Part shown: positions 8,143-17,424 of the stretch, one piece after another | Numbering within the stretch: position 1 is the stretch's first letter | Layout of the letters: each line of letters starts with the position of its first letter | Assembly (NCBI RefSeq): GCF_001646785.1 | Contig: NZ_LRRH01000016.1 | Coordinates: forward strand, 1 to 64,000 | Source of the DNA: Rhodococcus phenolicus | GTDB lineage: Bacteria > Actinomycetota > Actinomycetes > Mycobacteriales > Mycobacteriaceae | Length of the DNA: 64,000 nucleotides | Direction: 5' to 3' | Made by a program: the position numbers and the translations under genes | Notes under the pieces: generated by a model | The model's input: the letters and a program-made list of their open reading frames with translations, nothing else | Databases searched by the model: none | Told to the model about the DNA's origin: nothing

Positions 8143-8355
8143 GCTTCGAGGGAACCGAACGTTCGCTCCGTCTCGCAAGGCGAGGACCCGCGGCATCGGC
8201 CACCGGGAATGCTCCGTCGGTGAACGGGCGCCCCGCGCCGTTCGCCGCACGTGAGCGCGGACCGGCGACCCGGCCGCACGGCGCGGTCGAAGCGGGTACC
8301 GTCGCAGATTTGTGCCCAGGATCCCAGACTCCGCCCACCCTGTGACCGGCGAACC

Positions 8356-8721
8356 GTGACGGCCGTGGTTCCGCGGGCGGTCGCCGTGGTCGCTGCCGGT
8401 GGCGCGCTCGGCGCGGTCGCGCGCTACGGATTGTCCACGGCGTTCCCGGGGCTGTGGACCATCGCGGTGATCAATATCGCGGGCTCACTGCTGCTCGGCG
8501 TTCTCGCGGCGTTGGTCGGACCGGACCGCTTGCTGCGGTTGTTCCTCGGCGTCGGCGTGCTGGGTGGTTTCACCACGTTCTCGACGTTCGCGGTCGACGC
8601 GGTCCGCAATCCGGTGTTCGCCGTGGCCTACGTGACGGTCACACTCGCGGGGGCGCTGATCGCCGCCCGGTGCGGGATGGCAGCCGGCGAACGGTGGCAC
8701 CGACGGCGGGCCGCGCGGTGA
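8356..8721 (+). CDS. crcB: Fluoride channel subunit (CrcB/Fluc), first of pair
   Basis: Small four-helix membrane protein of about 121 residues that exports fluoride through a dual-topology channel. It shows the conserved Asn-containing segment VINIAGSLLLG in helix 2 and the signature GGFTTFSTF in helix 3, which supplies pore phenylalanines and the central cation site. The GTG at 8356 gives the usual family length; the frame extends upstream but that part is basic and non-conserved, and no strong ribosome site decides the start. The gene overlaps the second crcB by 4 bp. Actinobacteria often encode the channel as a heterodimer of two adjacent subunits, which fits here. Confidence 0.9.
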   Translation: MTAVVPRAVAVVAAGGALGAVARYGLSTAFPGLWTIAVINIAGSLLLGVLAALVGPDRLLRLFLGVGVLGGFTTFSTFAVDAVRNPVFAVAYVTVTLAGALIAARCGMAAGERWHRRRAAR

Positions 8722-9062
8722 CCGTGCTGCTCGTCGCGCTGGGCGGCGGCGCCGGAGCCGTGGTGCGTTACCTCGCGGGACGCTACATCCGGTCCTACCG
8801 CAGTGTTCCGGTCGCGACCCTCGCGGTGAACGTGTTCGGCTGCGCCCTGCTCGGGGCGCTCTCCGGTGCGACCCTGTCCCCGGAATCGTTCGCTCTCCTC
8901 GGCTCCGGTTTCTGCGGCGGCCTCACCACGTACTCGACGTTCGCGGTCGAAGCCGTCGGCCTCACCCGGATCCGGCGGCCGCTCAGCGGGATCGGTTACG
9001 TGGTCGTCAGTGTCGTCGCCGGTCTCGCCGCGGCCTGGGCCGGTTACACGCTGACGAGCTGA
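8718..9062 (+). CDS. crcB: Fluoride channel subunit (CrcB/Fluc), second of pair
   Basis: A 114-residue paralogue of the preceding gene with the matching helix-2 motif (LAVNVFGCALLG) and helix-3 signature GGLTTYSTF. The GTG start overlaps the previous stop by 4 bp, implying coupled translation and stoichiometric production of the two halves of an antiparallel heterodimer. No fluoride riboswitch could be recognised upstream of the pair. The gene ends 72 bp before phosphoglucomutase, which has its own strong ribosome site. Confidence 0.9.
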   Translation: MTVLLVALGGGAGAVVRYLAGRYIRSYRSVPVATLAVNVFGCALLGALSGATLSPESFALLGSGFCGGLTTYSTFAVEAVGLTRIRRPLSGIGYVVVSVVAGLAAAWAGYTLTS

Positions 9063-9134
9063 TCGCGTCCACCGCGCGCTCGTGGCGGGCCGCGGGCAAG
9101 ATGGGATCGGCACAGCCGTCGACGAGGAGGATTC

Positions 9135-10763
<1,629 letters not shown>

Positions 10764-10807
10764 CCGGCGCCGGGCCGGATCGTGCGCGAAGCTAACATCG
10801 GCTCATC

Positions 10808-12031
10808 ATGCGCACACGTGACGCGGCGTTGCCGCGGGAGATCTGGGTGCTGGTCAGCGCCAGCTTCGTCATCGCCCTCGGGTTCGGGCTCGTCGCCCCG
10901 GCACTGCCGCAGTTCGCGCGCAGCTTCGATGTCGGCATCACGGCTGCGACCGTCGTCGTCTCCGCGTTCGCCGCGATGCGGTTGGCGTTCGCGCCGGCCA
11001 GCGGCGCCCTCGTGCAGAAGCTGGGGGAGCGGCCCGTCTACATCACCGGCGTGCTCATCGTCGCGTTGTCCACCGGCGCGTGCGCCTTCGCCGCGAACTA
11101 CTGGCAGCTGCTGGTGTTCCGCGGACTCGGCGGCATCGGCTCGACGATGTTCACGGTGTCCGCGCTGGGTCTGATCATCCGGATCGCGCCTCCCGACGCG
11201 CGCGGCCGCGTCTCCGGCCTGTACGCGACGAGCTTCCTGCTCGGTAACATCGGCGGCCCCCTCGTCGGTGGCGCCCTCGTCGGGTTCGGGCTGCGCGTCC
11301 CGTTCGTGATCTACGCGGTCGCGTTGCTGCTGGCCGCCGCCGTCGTCGGCATCAGCCTGCGCGGATCCGCGCTCGCCGAACCGGCCGCGGCCGACGGCGC
11401 CCCCACGGTGCGGTTGCGCGACGCCCTGCGCGAGCCGATCTACCGGGCGGCACTCGGGTCGAACCTCGCCAACGGGTGGGCCGTGTACGGGGTCCGGGTG
11501 GCGATGATGCCGCTGTTCGTCGTGGAGGTCCTGAAACGGGACGCCTCGCTCGCCGGCGTCGCACTGACCGTGTTCGCGGTCGGCAACGCCCTGGTGCTCA
11601 TGTGGTCCGGTCGCCTGTCCGATCGCCACGGCCGGCGGCCGTTCGTGCTGGTCGGACTGCTGGTCTGCGGCGTCGGCACGATCGGGATGGGCCTGACCGA
11701 CGATGTGGCGCTGTTCTTCGTCACCTCGCTCGTCGCCGGAATCGGATCCGGGCTGCTCGGTCCGCCACAGCAGGCGGCCGTCGCCGACGTCGTGGGCAGC
11801 AAGGCGCGCGGCGGTCCGGTCCTCGCGGCGTTCCAGATGACCGCCGACGTCGGATCGGTGGTCGGCCCGATCGTCGGTGGCCTGCTCGCGGAACACCTGT
11901 CCTACGGGGTGGCGTTCACGGTGACCGGGGCGATGCTGCTCGCCGCGGCCCTGCCGTGGGCGCTGCTCGCGCGCACCACCCCGTCCGCTGCGGTCACCGA
12001 ACCGGTGGTGACGGACGACATACGCCGCTGA
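10808..12031 (+). CDS. Major facilitator superfamily transporter
   Basis: Integral membrane secondary transporter of 407 residues with about 12 predicted helices. The first half carries the equivalent of motif A in a weak form; the second half has a clear SGRLSDRHGRRP loop near residue 268. The overall pattern resembles drug/efflux permeases of the DHA1 group; the substrate is unknown. It is 44 bp downstream of pgm on the same strand and 25 bp upstream of the MauE-like gene. An ATG start with a poor ribosome site suggests low or leaderless-type initiation. Confidence 0.85.
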   Translation: MRTRDAALPREIWVLVSASFVIALGFGLVAPALPQFARSFDVGITAATVVVSAFAAMRLAFAPASGALVQKLGERPVYITGVLIVALSTGACAFAANYWQLLVFRGLGGIGSTMFTVSALGLIIRIAPPDARGRVSGLYATSFLLGNIGGPLVGGALVGFGLRVPFVIYAVALLLAAAVVGISLRGSALAEPAAADGAPTVRLRDALREPIYRAALGSNLANGWAVYGVRVAMMPLFVVEVLKRDASLAGVALTVFAVGNALVLMWSGRLSDRHGRRPFVLVGLLVCGVGTIGMGLTDDVALFFVTSLVAGIGSGLLGPPQQAAVADVVGSKARGGPVLAAFQMTADVGSVVGPIVGGLLAEHLSYGVAFTVTGAMLLAAALPWALLARTTPSAAVTEPVVTDDIRR

Positions 12032-12056
12032 GCTCGCGCTCGGTACTGTCGACCAG

Positions 12057-12545
12057 GTGTGGATACGCATCGTCAGCCTGATCGCCCGGCTCGGTCTGGC
12101 CGCCGTGTGGCTGGTCTCCGGGTGGATCAAATTCTCCGATCCCACGCAGACGATCGTCGCTGTCCGGGCCTACCAGCTGCTGCCCGACGAACTCGTGCGC
12201 CCCGTCGCGGCCGGCTTACCGGTCCTCGAACTCGTCCTCGGCCTGCTGCTGCTGGTCGGATTGGCGGTGCGACCGGTCGCGGTGGTGAGCGCGGCGGTGC
12301 TCGTGGGTCTGATCGCGGCGATCGTGTCGGCGTGGGCGCGCGGGCTGTCGATCGACTGCGGCTGCTTCGGCGGCGGCGGTGTCGCGGACGTCGACGGCTG
12401 GGACTACACCCGCGAAATCCTGCGCGACCTCGGGTTCCTCGCGCTGTCCGTGTGGCTGATCGTGTTTCCGCGCAGCCCTGTGGCGCTGGGTCCCGGGTCG
12501 CGTCCGGCGTCCTCAGCCGCCGCTCAGCACGCGGTGGCAGAGTGA
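12057..12545 (+). CDS. MauE/DoxX-like membrane protein
   Basis: A 162-residue membrane protein with four predicted helices and the pattern of the MauE/DoxX group (ARLGLAAVWLVSGWIKFSDP at the N-terminus). The cysteine motif DCGCFGGGG near residue 99 is typical of MauE-type proteins that move reducing equivalents or support disulfide chemistry across the membrane. It is followed after 41 bp by a DsbA-family thioredoxin-fold protein, the usual partner in mycolic actinobacteria. The GTG start has no clear Shine-Dalgarno sequence; a TACTGT hexamer just upstream could give a nearly leaderless mRNA. Confidence 0.8.
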   Translation: MWIRIVSLIARLGLAAVWLVSGWIKFSDPTQTIVAVRAYQLLPDELVRPVAAGLPVLELVLGLLLLVGLAVRPVAVVSAAVLVGLIAAIVSAWARGLSIDCGCFGGGGVADVDGWDYTREILRDLGFLALSVWLIVFPRSPVALGPGSRPASSAAAQHAVAE

Positions 12546-12586
12546 GATCCCGTCAGTAATCCCCCGAGCAGCGAAGGGCAGCAACC

Positions 12587-13333
12587 GTGAGCGCGAAGAA
12601 GGTCAAGCCGGTCAAGTACACACCGGAGCCGACGTCGAGCAGGTCCACTTTCATCCTCGGTGGTCTCGCCGTCCTCGTCGTCGCCGCGCTCGTCATCGGT
12701 GGTGTCCTGTGGCAGGCCGACAGCGGCAAGGCCCGCAACGAGGGCTACGGCGGGGTGCAGAACGCCGCGGTGCAGGTGACGGTCGAGGACAACGGGGTCG
12801 CTGTCGTCGGGGTGCCCGACGCGGCCACCACCATCGACCTGTTCGAGGACCCGATGTGCCCGTACTGCGCCGAGCTCGAGCACAAGCACGGTCAGGAACT
12901 CGCGCAGGCGATCGACGACGGCCGGGTCGCCGTGCGCTATCACATGCTGGCGTTCCTCGATCAGCTCTCCGCCAGCGGCGACTACTCGACCCGCGCGGTC
13001 GCGGCGGCGCAGTGCGTCGCCGCGACCGGCGATGCCATCTCGTACTCGGCTTTCCACGCCGCTCTGATGTCCCCGGACAATCAGCCCGCCGAGCGGGGCG
13101 GCAGCGATCACAGCAACGAGGAACTGGCACAGATGGCTCGTGACGCCGGCGCCTCCGACGAGGCGGCGCAGTGCATCGCCGACGGTGCCCGCGTCGAGCA
13201 GGCCCGCGCCGACGCCGAGGCCGGCCGGCAGCTGCTCGCCACCACCGGCGCGACCGGCACCCCCGCCGTCGTCCACAACGGCACCGTGATCGATGCGTTC
13301 GGCAACGAGAACTGGGTCGCCGAACTCGGCTGA
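12587..13333 (+). CDS. Membrane-anchored DsbA-family thiol oxidoreductase
   Basis: A 248-residue protein with a short basic cytoplasmic N-terminus, one membrane anchor (about residues 24-44) and an extracytoplasmic thioredoxin fold of the DsbA/Thioredoxin_4 type. The active site is CPYC at about residues 91-94 and the cis-proline loop is in GATGTPAVV near residue 222. It probably forms or reshuffles disulfides in exported proteins, recycled by the MauE-like partner just upstream. The GTG start follows GAAGGG at fair spacing. A 15-bp hairpin lies directly after the stop. Confidence 0.88.
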   Translation: MSAKKVKPVKYTPEPTSSRSTFILGGLAVLVVAALVIGGVLWQADSGKARNEGYGGVQNAAVQVTVEDNGVAVVGVPDAATTIDLFEDPMCPYCAELEHKHGQELAQAIDDGRVAVRYHMLAFLDQLSASGDYSTRAVAAAQCVAATGDAISYSAFHAALMSPDNQPAERGGSDHSNEELAQMARDAGASDEAAQCIADGARVEQARADAEAGRQLLATTGATGTPAVVHNGTVIDAFGNENWVAELG

Positions 13334-13339
13334 GCACCG

Positions 13340-13374
13340 GCGGTGATGCCGGGAGGCGATCCCGGCATCACCGC
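13340..13374 (+). terminator. GC-rich hairpin after the DsbA-like gene
   Basis: A perfect 15-bp stem (13340-13354 with 13360-13374) with a 5-base loop, 7 bases after the stop. There is no T-run, typical of actinobacterial termination hairpins. Confidence 0.8.
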
Positions 13375-13467
13375 GCTGACCAGCCGATTTGTTGCCGTCG
13401 AGCGCGATGGTGTAGCTTTCTTTCAGCGCGAGGGGCTCGCCCCGGACGCGAACGAGGAACTGAATAC

Positions 13468-13540
13468 GGGGCTATGGCGCAGCTGGTAGCGCACCACACT
13501 GGCAGTGTGGGGGTCAGGGGTTCGAGTCCCCTTAGCTCCA
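13468..13540 (+). tRNA. tRNA-Ala, anticodon GGC (copy 1)
   Basis: A 73-base cloverleaf with acceptor GGGGCTA/TAGCTCC, discriminator A, anticodon stem CCACA/TGTGG around loop CTGGCAG and a standard TTCGAGT T-loop. Anticodon GGC reads GCC. CCA is not encoded. The sequence is identical to the copy at 13644-13716. Confidence 0.97.
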
Positions 13541-13545
13541 CTTCC

Positions 13546-13581
13546 GACTACAGGCGAGAGTTCACACTCTCGCCTGTAGTC
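13546..13581 (+). terminator. 16-bp hairpin between the two tRNA-Ala genes
   Basis: A perfect 16-bp inverted repeat (13546-13561 with 13566-13581) with a 4-base loop, starting 5 bases after the first tRNA. It would terminate or define the 3' processing of copy 1, so the two tRNAs are probably separate transcripts or are cut apart here. Confidence 0.85.
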
Positions 13582-13643
13582 TTGAGAAGGGGTACTCGTT
13601 CCCGCGCCGGCGGGCCGAGAATCACGGTTTCACAGTTTCACAA

Positions 13644-13716
13644 GGGGCTATGGCGCAGCTGGTAGCGCACCACACTGGCAGTGTGGGGGTCAGGGGTTCG
13701 AGTCCCCTTAGCTCCA
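13644..13716 (+). tRNA. tRNA-Ala, anticodon GGC (copy 2)
   Basis: Identical over all 73 bases to the copy at 13468-13540, while the sequences on either side differ. The boundary of identity coincides with the mature tRNA ends, as in a tRNA gene duplication kept uniform by selection or gene conversion. Confidence 0.97.
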
Positions 13717-13756
13717 CAGAGAACAGTTCCGCAGCGAGCAGTTCCACAGAACGCAA

Positions 13757-13798
13757 CGAACGAGGTCACGAATTCGAAGGAGTTCGTGACCTCGTTCG
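13757..13798 (+). terminator. 16-bp hairpin after the second tRNA-Ala
   Basis: A perfect 16-bp stem (13757-13772 with 13783-13798) with a 10-base loop, between the second tRNA and the convergent pentapeptide-repeat gene. It could stop transcription from both directions. Confidence 0.8.
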
Positions 13799-13815
13799 CG
13801 TTCGGGCTGGCTCGG

Positions 13816-14796
13816 TTAGGCGCCGCGCCAGCCCGCGGGTGCGGACACGACCGCTGGGACTCGCGTTCTGCTGTTACCTCGGGCCGAACCGATCTGAGGT
13901 TGGGTGAGATACAACGCGTAGGACAGGTCGGCGTCCTCCAGCCGGGCGCCGCGCAGGTCGGCGCCGAGCAGATCAGTCCCGGCGAGGTCGCATCCCCGGA
14001 GGTCGGCCCCGATCAGAAGGGCACCCCGGAGGTCGGCGCCGCACAATCTGCGTGCGCGCAGGTCCGTTCCCGCAAGGTCCGCGCCCGGGTGGAGGCGCGG
14101 GTCCGGACGACCGGCGTCCGCGAAGTACGAACCCCGGACCTCCGCACTGACGTCCATGAGCAACTCCCTCACGGACGCGTGCATGCCTTCCGCGTCGATC
14201 GACAGCAGCTCGTCCACGTCGGCGTGAGTCACCGACGCGATGGAATCGGCGAGGTCGCGCGCCTCACGCGCGGTCGCCGGATCGTAGGTGCGTTCCTGTG
14301 CCTCGAGCAGGTACCACGTCATCTCGTGCAGCTGCCTCACGATCCTGAATGCCGAGAACATGCGGTCCCGGGTTTCGGGACGTTCTCGCCAGCTCACGCC
14401 CGAGAACAATCCTTGCGAGACCGCCTGTCCCGCGCCCAGGCAGTCGAAGACCGTGCATCCGCGGAACCCCCTGGAATGCAGTCCTGCGTGGATGCTGCAC
14501 CCGAAGCCGGAGTCGAGGTGGCGGCACGGTGACCCGGCAGGCTTGTCCTCGGCGAAGTCCGCCGATCTCGAGAACCCGAAGGCCGTACAGCACAGTGCGA
14601 AGCACCGGCCGCAGTCCGCCCGAAGGTCGAGCCGTCGAAGCGTTGCCTCGGGTTCCGTGGCGCCGGCCCGGCGGGCAGGACGACGAACGGCAACCGGGAG
14701 TGGGTTGTGCGATGGGGTGATCAAGAGAGCTCCAAGAGACGATTCCGATGTAGGCGAGAGCCGGGGAACCCGCTGTCGGGTTCCCTCTCCGGGCAC
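13816..14796 (-). CDS. YkgJ-type cysteine cluster plus pentapeptide-repeat protein
   Basis: Up to 326 residues. The N-terminal part carries eight cysteines (residues 62, 65, 69, 70, 91, 100, 114, 119), with CxxCxxxCC typical of the YkgJ/UPF0153 zinc- or iron-binding family. A helical linker follows (about 140-235). The C-terminal part (about 243-297) is a run of pentapeptide repeats of the A(D/N)LxG type (GADLAG, GADLRG, GADLLG), which fold as a right-handed beta-helix. The start is uncertain: a GTG at 14796 opens the frame, but internal GTGs near residues 35-37 are equally plausible because the first 50 residues look unstructured. It is monocistronic. Function unknown; DNA mimicry or protein binding is typical of pentapeptide proteins. 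Confidence 0.75.
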   Translation of the reverse strand: MPGEGTRQRVPRLSPTSESSLGALLITPSHNPLPVAVRRPARRAGATEPEATLRRLDLRADCGRCFALCCTAFGFSRSADFAEDKPAGSPCRHLDSGFGCSIHAGLHSRGFRGCTVFDCLGAGQAVSQGLFSGVSWRERPETRDRMFSAFRIVRQLHEMTWYLLEAQERTYDPATAREARDLADSIASVTHADVDELLSIDAEGMHASVRELLMDVSAEVRGSYFADAGRPDPRLHPGADLAGTDLRARRLCGADLRGALLIGADLRGCDLAGTDLLGADLRGARLEDADLSYALYLTQPQIGSARGNSRTRVPAVVSAPAGWRGA

Positions 14797-14947
14797 ACGG
14801 AATCACCACCGCACGTAGGCACGGCCTATGAGAAGCGCGAAGCGTCTGCGTCACAGATGAGATGTGTTGATCACTGCGGACAAAAGTACCAGTTTCCCCG
14901 GCCGTGGTCGCTGCCTACCCGCACCCTGGCGCTCGGTTCTCCCCGAT

Positions 14948-15772
14948 TCACCCGTTCTGCGCCATGTGGGCGTCGCGTTCCTCGGCGTGGAACTCCCACG
15001 GGGCCTGGGGGAGTACCTCGCCTGTCTCCAGCAGGGTCTTGAGGTTGGCGAGGACCGCCGGCCATCCCTGGCCGATCGAGTGCAGATCGTCCGTGTTCCG
15101 CAGCTTCCGGTGCAGCACAGTGAGTTTGACGATGTCCTGATGTGCCTCGATCTCGAAGGTCACGACGCTCGGCTCGAAGTCCGGGTCGTCGACCAGGGAC
15201 GCATCGTCGAATCCGAACACCAGGCGCCGGGGCCGGTCGGCCTCGATCACCCGGCCCGCGCAGTCCGCGATGCCGGAGCCGTCGGTGCGGACGTGCTCGA
15301 CTCGGCTGCCGGGCGTCCAGTCGGAGACCTGGGCGTGGCCCCAGTAGCGGGCCGTGAGGTCGGGGTCGGTGAGGGCGTGCCACACGTCCTCGGGTGTCGA
15401 GCGGATATAGGTCGTGTAGACGTAGTCGGGAATCGTGTGCGCGTCGGTCGGGGTCATTGCCATCTCCTCTGCGTGTCGGGTGATCGCGTCCAGGGCGAGT
15501 ACCCGGGGTTCGTCGAACTTCGAGATCCAGCGTTTGCGGATCTCGTGGACGGGAACGGGATTCAGATAGTGCAACTTGCGGCGCCCGTCCCGGATCGTGG
15601 CCACGAGGTTCGCGTCCTCGAGTAGTTCCAGGTGCTTGCTCACCGACTGGCGGCGTATGTCGAGGCCGTCGCACAGCTCGCCCAGGGTCTGTCCGGGACG
15701 TGCGCGCAGCGAGTCGAGCAGGCGCCGCCGGGTGCGGTCGGCGAGGGCCTTGAACACGGCGTCCTCATCCAC
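14948..15772 (-). CDS. ArsR-family regulator fused to an SRPBCC (AHSA1-like) domain
   Basis: A 274-residue fusion. Residues 1-90 form a winged helix of the ArsR type (FKALADRTRRRLLDSLRA, then a recognition helix in IRRQSVSKHLELLE). From about residue 115 an SRPBCC domain starts at YVYTTYIRSTPEDVWHAL and runs to the C-terminus, with the AHSA1-type GWPAVLANLKTLLE helix near residue 240. No metal-binding cysteine pair is visible, so the signal is probably an organic ligand held in the SRPBCC cavity. Two tandem GTG codons occur at 15775 and 15772; a promoter with -10 ending at 15779 places the transcript start at or next to them, indicating a leaderless mRNA. It lies just downstream of the acyl-CoA-synthetase-like gene. 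Confidence 0.82.
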   Translation of the reverse strand: MDEDAVFKALADRTRRRLLDSLRARPGQTLGELCDGLDIRRQSVSKHLELLEDANLVATIRDGRRKLHYLNPVPVHEIRKRWISKFDEPRVLALDAITRHAEEMAMTPTDAHTIPDYVYTTYIRSTPEDVWHALTDPDLTARYWGHAQVSDWTPGSRVEHVRTDGSGIADCAGRVIEADRPRRLVFGFDDASLVDDPDFEPSVVTFEIEAHQDIVKLTVLHRKLRNTDDLHSIGQGWPAVLANLKTLLETGEVLPQAPWEFHAEERDAHMAQNG

Positions 15773-15778
15773 CACTCC

Positions 15779-15808
15779 AATATGCAGCCGATTGACTGCA
15801 TATGTCAA
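15779..15808 (-). promoter_or_regulatory. Leaderless promoter with embedded operator for the ArsR-SRPBCC gene
   Basis: On the minus strand, TTGACA (15808-15803) and CATATT (15784-15779) are separated by 18 bp. The spacer is flanked by a perfect inverted repeat ATATGCAG-N8-CTGCATAT (15780-15803) that overlaps both hexamers. This is the expected layout for autorepression by an ArsR-type protein. The TGA stop of the upstream gene lies inside the -35 hexamer. Confidence 0.65.
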
Positions 15809-17319
15809 CGCCCGGCGTCGTAGAGACGATCGATCACATCCGCGAACCGCTCGAGGATCCGAGCCCGGTGCGGGACCCCGGCCTCGTCCCGATCCTCGTC
15901 GAGGAGAGGCAGCTCGACGACCGCGACCCGGCGGATGCGCTCCCATCTGTTCAGTTCGCTGTTGAGCCTTTCGACGGAGGCCTGCACCTCGGTGCCGCGG
16001 TCACCGGGGAAGACCAGACCCACGCAGTGCGAGCGCCGCTCGCCGGCCACGACGATCTCCGCCCCCGGGCACAACACGCGGAATCGTTCGGCGATCGCGT
16101 GGGGTGCCACGTACTTTCCGGTGGTCGTCTTGAACACGTCCTTCTTGCGGCCGCGCATCGAGACGAATCCGTCCCCGTCGATCGTCGCGCAGTCACCGGT
16201 GTGGAACCAGCCGTCCTCGTCGAGCGCCGCCGCGGTGTGCCCGGGATCGGCGTGATAGCCCGTCATCACCGCAGGGCTCCGGACGAGCAGCTCACCGTCG
16301 TCGGCGAGCCTGATCTCGGTGCCCGGCAACGGAAGACCGACCGACCCCGGCCTGTGCGCGCCGGGACGGTTGACGCAGGCGGGCCCCGCGGTCTCGGTGA
16401 TGCCGTAACCCTCGAACACCGAGACGCCGAGGTCCTCGAACCGGTCCGCGAGGTCGCGGGCCAGACGGGCCGACCCCGAGATGAGGAACCGCAGCCTTCC
16501 ACCGAGCGCCGCCGGATCGGCCGCGGCGGCGGCGCCGATCTTCTCCAGCACGTGCGGCACCGAACCGAGGAAGGTCGGCCGCACCGACCGCAGATTCTCC
16601 ACGACCCGATCGGCCCGGGCGTCCACCGCCGTCGGCAGGCCCACCCGGACCGCGACATACAGCAATGCCCGGCCGAACACGTGCGAGAGCGGAAGCCACA
16701 GCAACTGCAGATCGCGCGGCCCGAGCATGCCCAGTTCCGCCATCGCCCGCGCCACGTACGCGACCGCACCGTGCGACAGTGCCGCGCCCTTCGTGCCGCC
16801 GTCGTCGCACGCGGTGTAGACCAGGCAGGCCGGGGAACCGGCAGTCAACCCCGCCATCCGGGACGCGACCGCGTCCGGTTCGCCGGCGAGCAGTTCTTCA
16901 CCGTCGGCCGCGAGATCGGCGAGCCGATCGAGATGCAGCGTCGCGGCGCCCGCGTCGCGATCGGTCACGGTCAGCGCCGAGTCGCAGTGCCGCACCAGCC
17001 GCGCGACCTCCTCGTCGCGAGTCGGGGCATACACCGGCACGACCACCGCGCCCGCGCACGCGACCGCGAAATCGGCGAGGATCGCCCGATAGCCGGTGGC
17101 CGCGCGGATCGCGACCCGTGAGCCCGGCCCGACGCCGCGGGCGACGAGGCCGGCCGCCAGTGTGGTCACGCGGGAGCCGACCTCCGCCCAGGTCACGCTC
17201 GTCCAGCCGGTGGAATCCCGGAAACGGTAGGCCTCGCTGTCGGGTGTGTCGGCGACCCGCGCGAACAGCAGGCGGGGCACGGTCCCGCGGGCAGCGTCGT
17301 CGTCTGCGGCGGACACCAC
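15805..17319 (-). CDS. Diverged long-chain acyl-CoA synthetase-like (FadD/AMP-binding) protein
   Basis: A 504-residue member of the ANL adenylating family, somewhat shorter than typical FadD enzymes (about 600). Family features are visible: WLPLSHVFGR near residue 214, FEGYGITETAG near 298, a GYHAD/GWFHTGD region near 350-370 and RGRKKDVFKTTTGKYVAP near 385. Two catalytic elements are abnormal. The phosphate-binding loop, normally YTSGTTGxPKG, reads YTACDDGGTKG (168-178), and the C-terminal catalytic lysine region reads GVPHRARILERFADV without the usual lysine. The GTG at 17319 is 5 bases after AGGAGG, with a second GTG one codon on. It diverges from the LuxR regulator. It may be a low-activity enzyme, a different adenylating enzyme or a non-catalytic homologue. 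Confidence 0.8.
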   Translation of the reverse strand: MVSAADDDAARGTVPRLLFARVADTPDSEAYRFRDSTGWTSVTWAEVGSRVTTLAAGLVARGVGPGSRVAIRAATGYRAILADFAVACAGAVVVPVYAPTRDEEVARLVRHCDSALTVTDRDAGAATLHLDRLADLAADGEELLAGEPDAVASRMAGLTAGSPACLVYTACDDGGTKGAALSHGAVAYVARAMAELGMLGPRDLQLLWLPLSHVFGRALLYVAVRVGLPTAVDARADRVVENLRSVRPTFLGSVPHVLEKIGAAAAADPAALGGRLRFLISGSARLARDLADRFEDLGVSVFEGYGITETAGPACVNRPGAHRPGSVGLPLPGTEIRLADDGELLVRSPAVMTGYHADPGHTAAALDEDGWFHTGDCATIDGDGFVSMRGRKKDVFKTTTGKYVAPHAIAERFRVLCPGAEIVVAGERRSHCVGLVFPGDRGTEVQASVERLNSELNRWERIRRVAVVELPLLDEDRDEAGVPHRARILERFADVIDRLYDAGR

Positions 17320-17424
17320 GGGCACCTCCTGTTTCCTGCTCCGAAATCGTAGCTGTCGGCGCGCCGCGGAACCGGGACCGTCTCGGCAGGTGGGTCGCAG
17401 ACATCGCCCCGATATCGTGGGGAC

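Noticed and set aside
8143-8355. Fluoride riboswitch before the crcB pair
   Set aside because: The conserved pseudoknot and CTGATGA-type core could not be found by eye; only unrelated GC-rich sequence and a short CGAACGTTCG palindrome are present.
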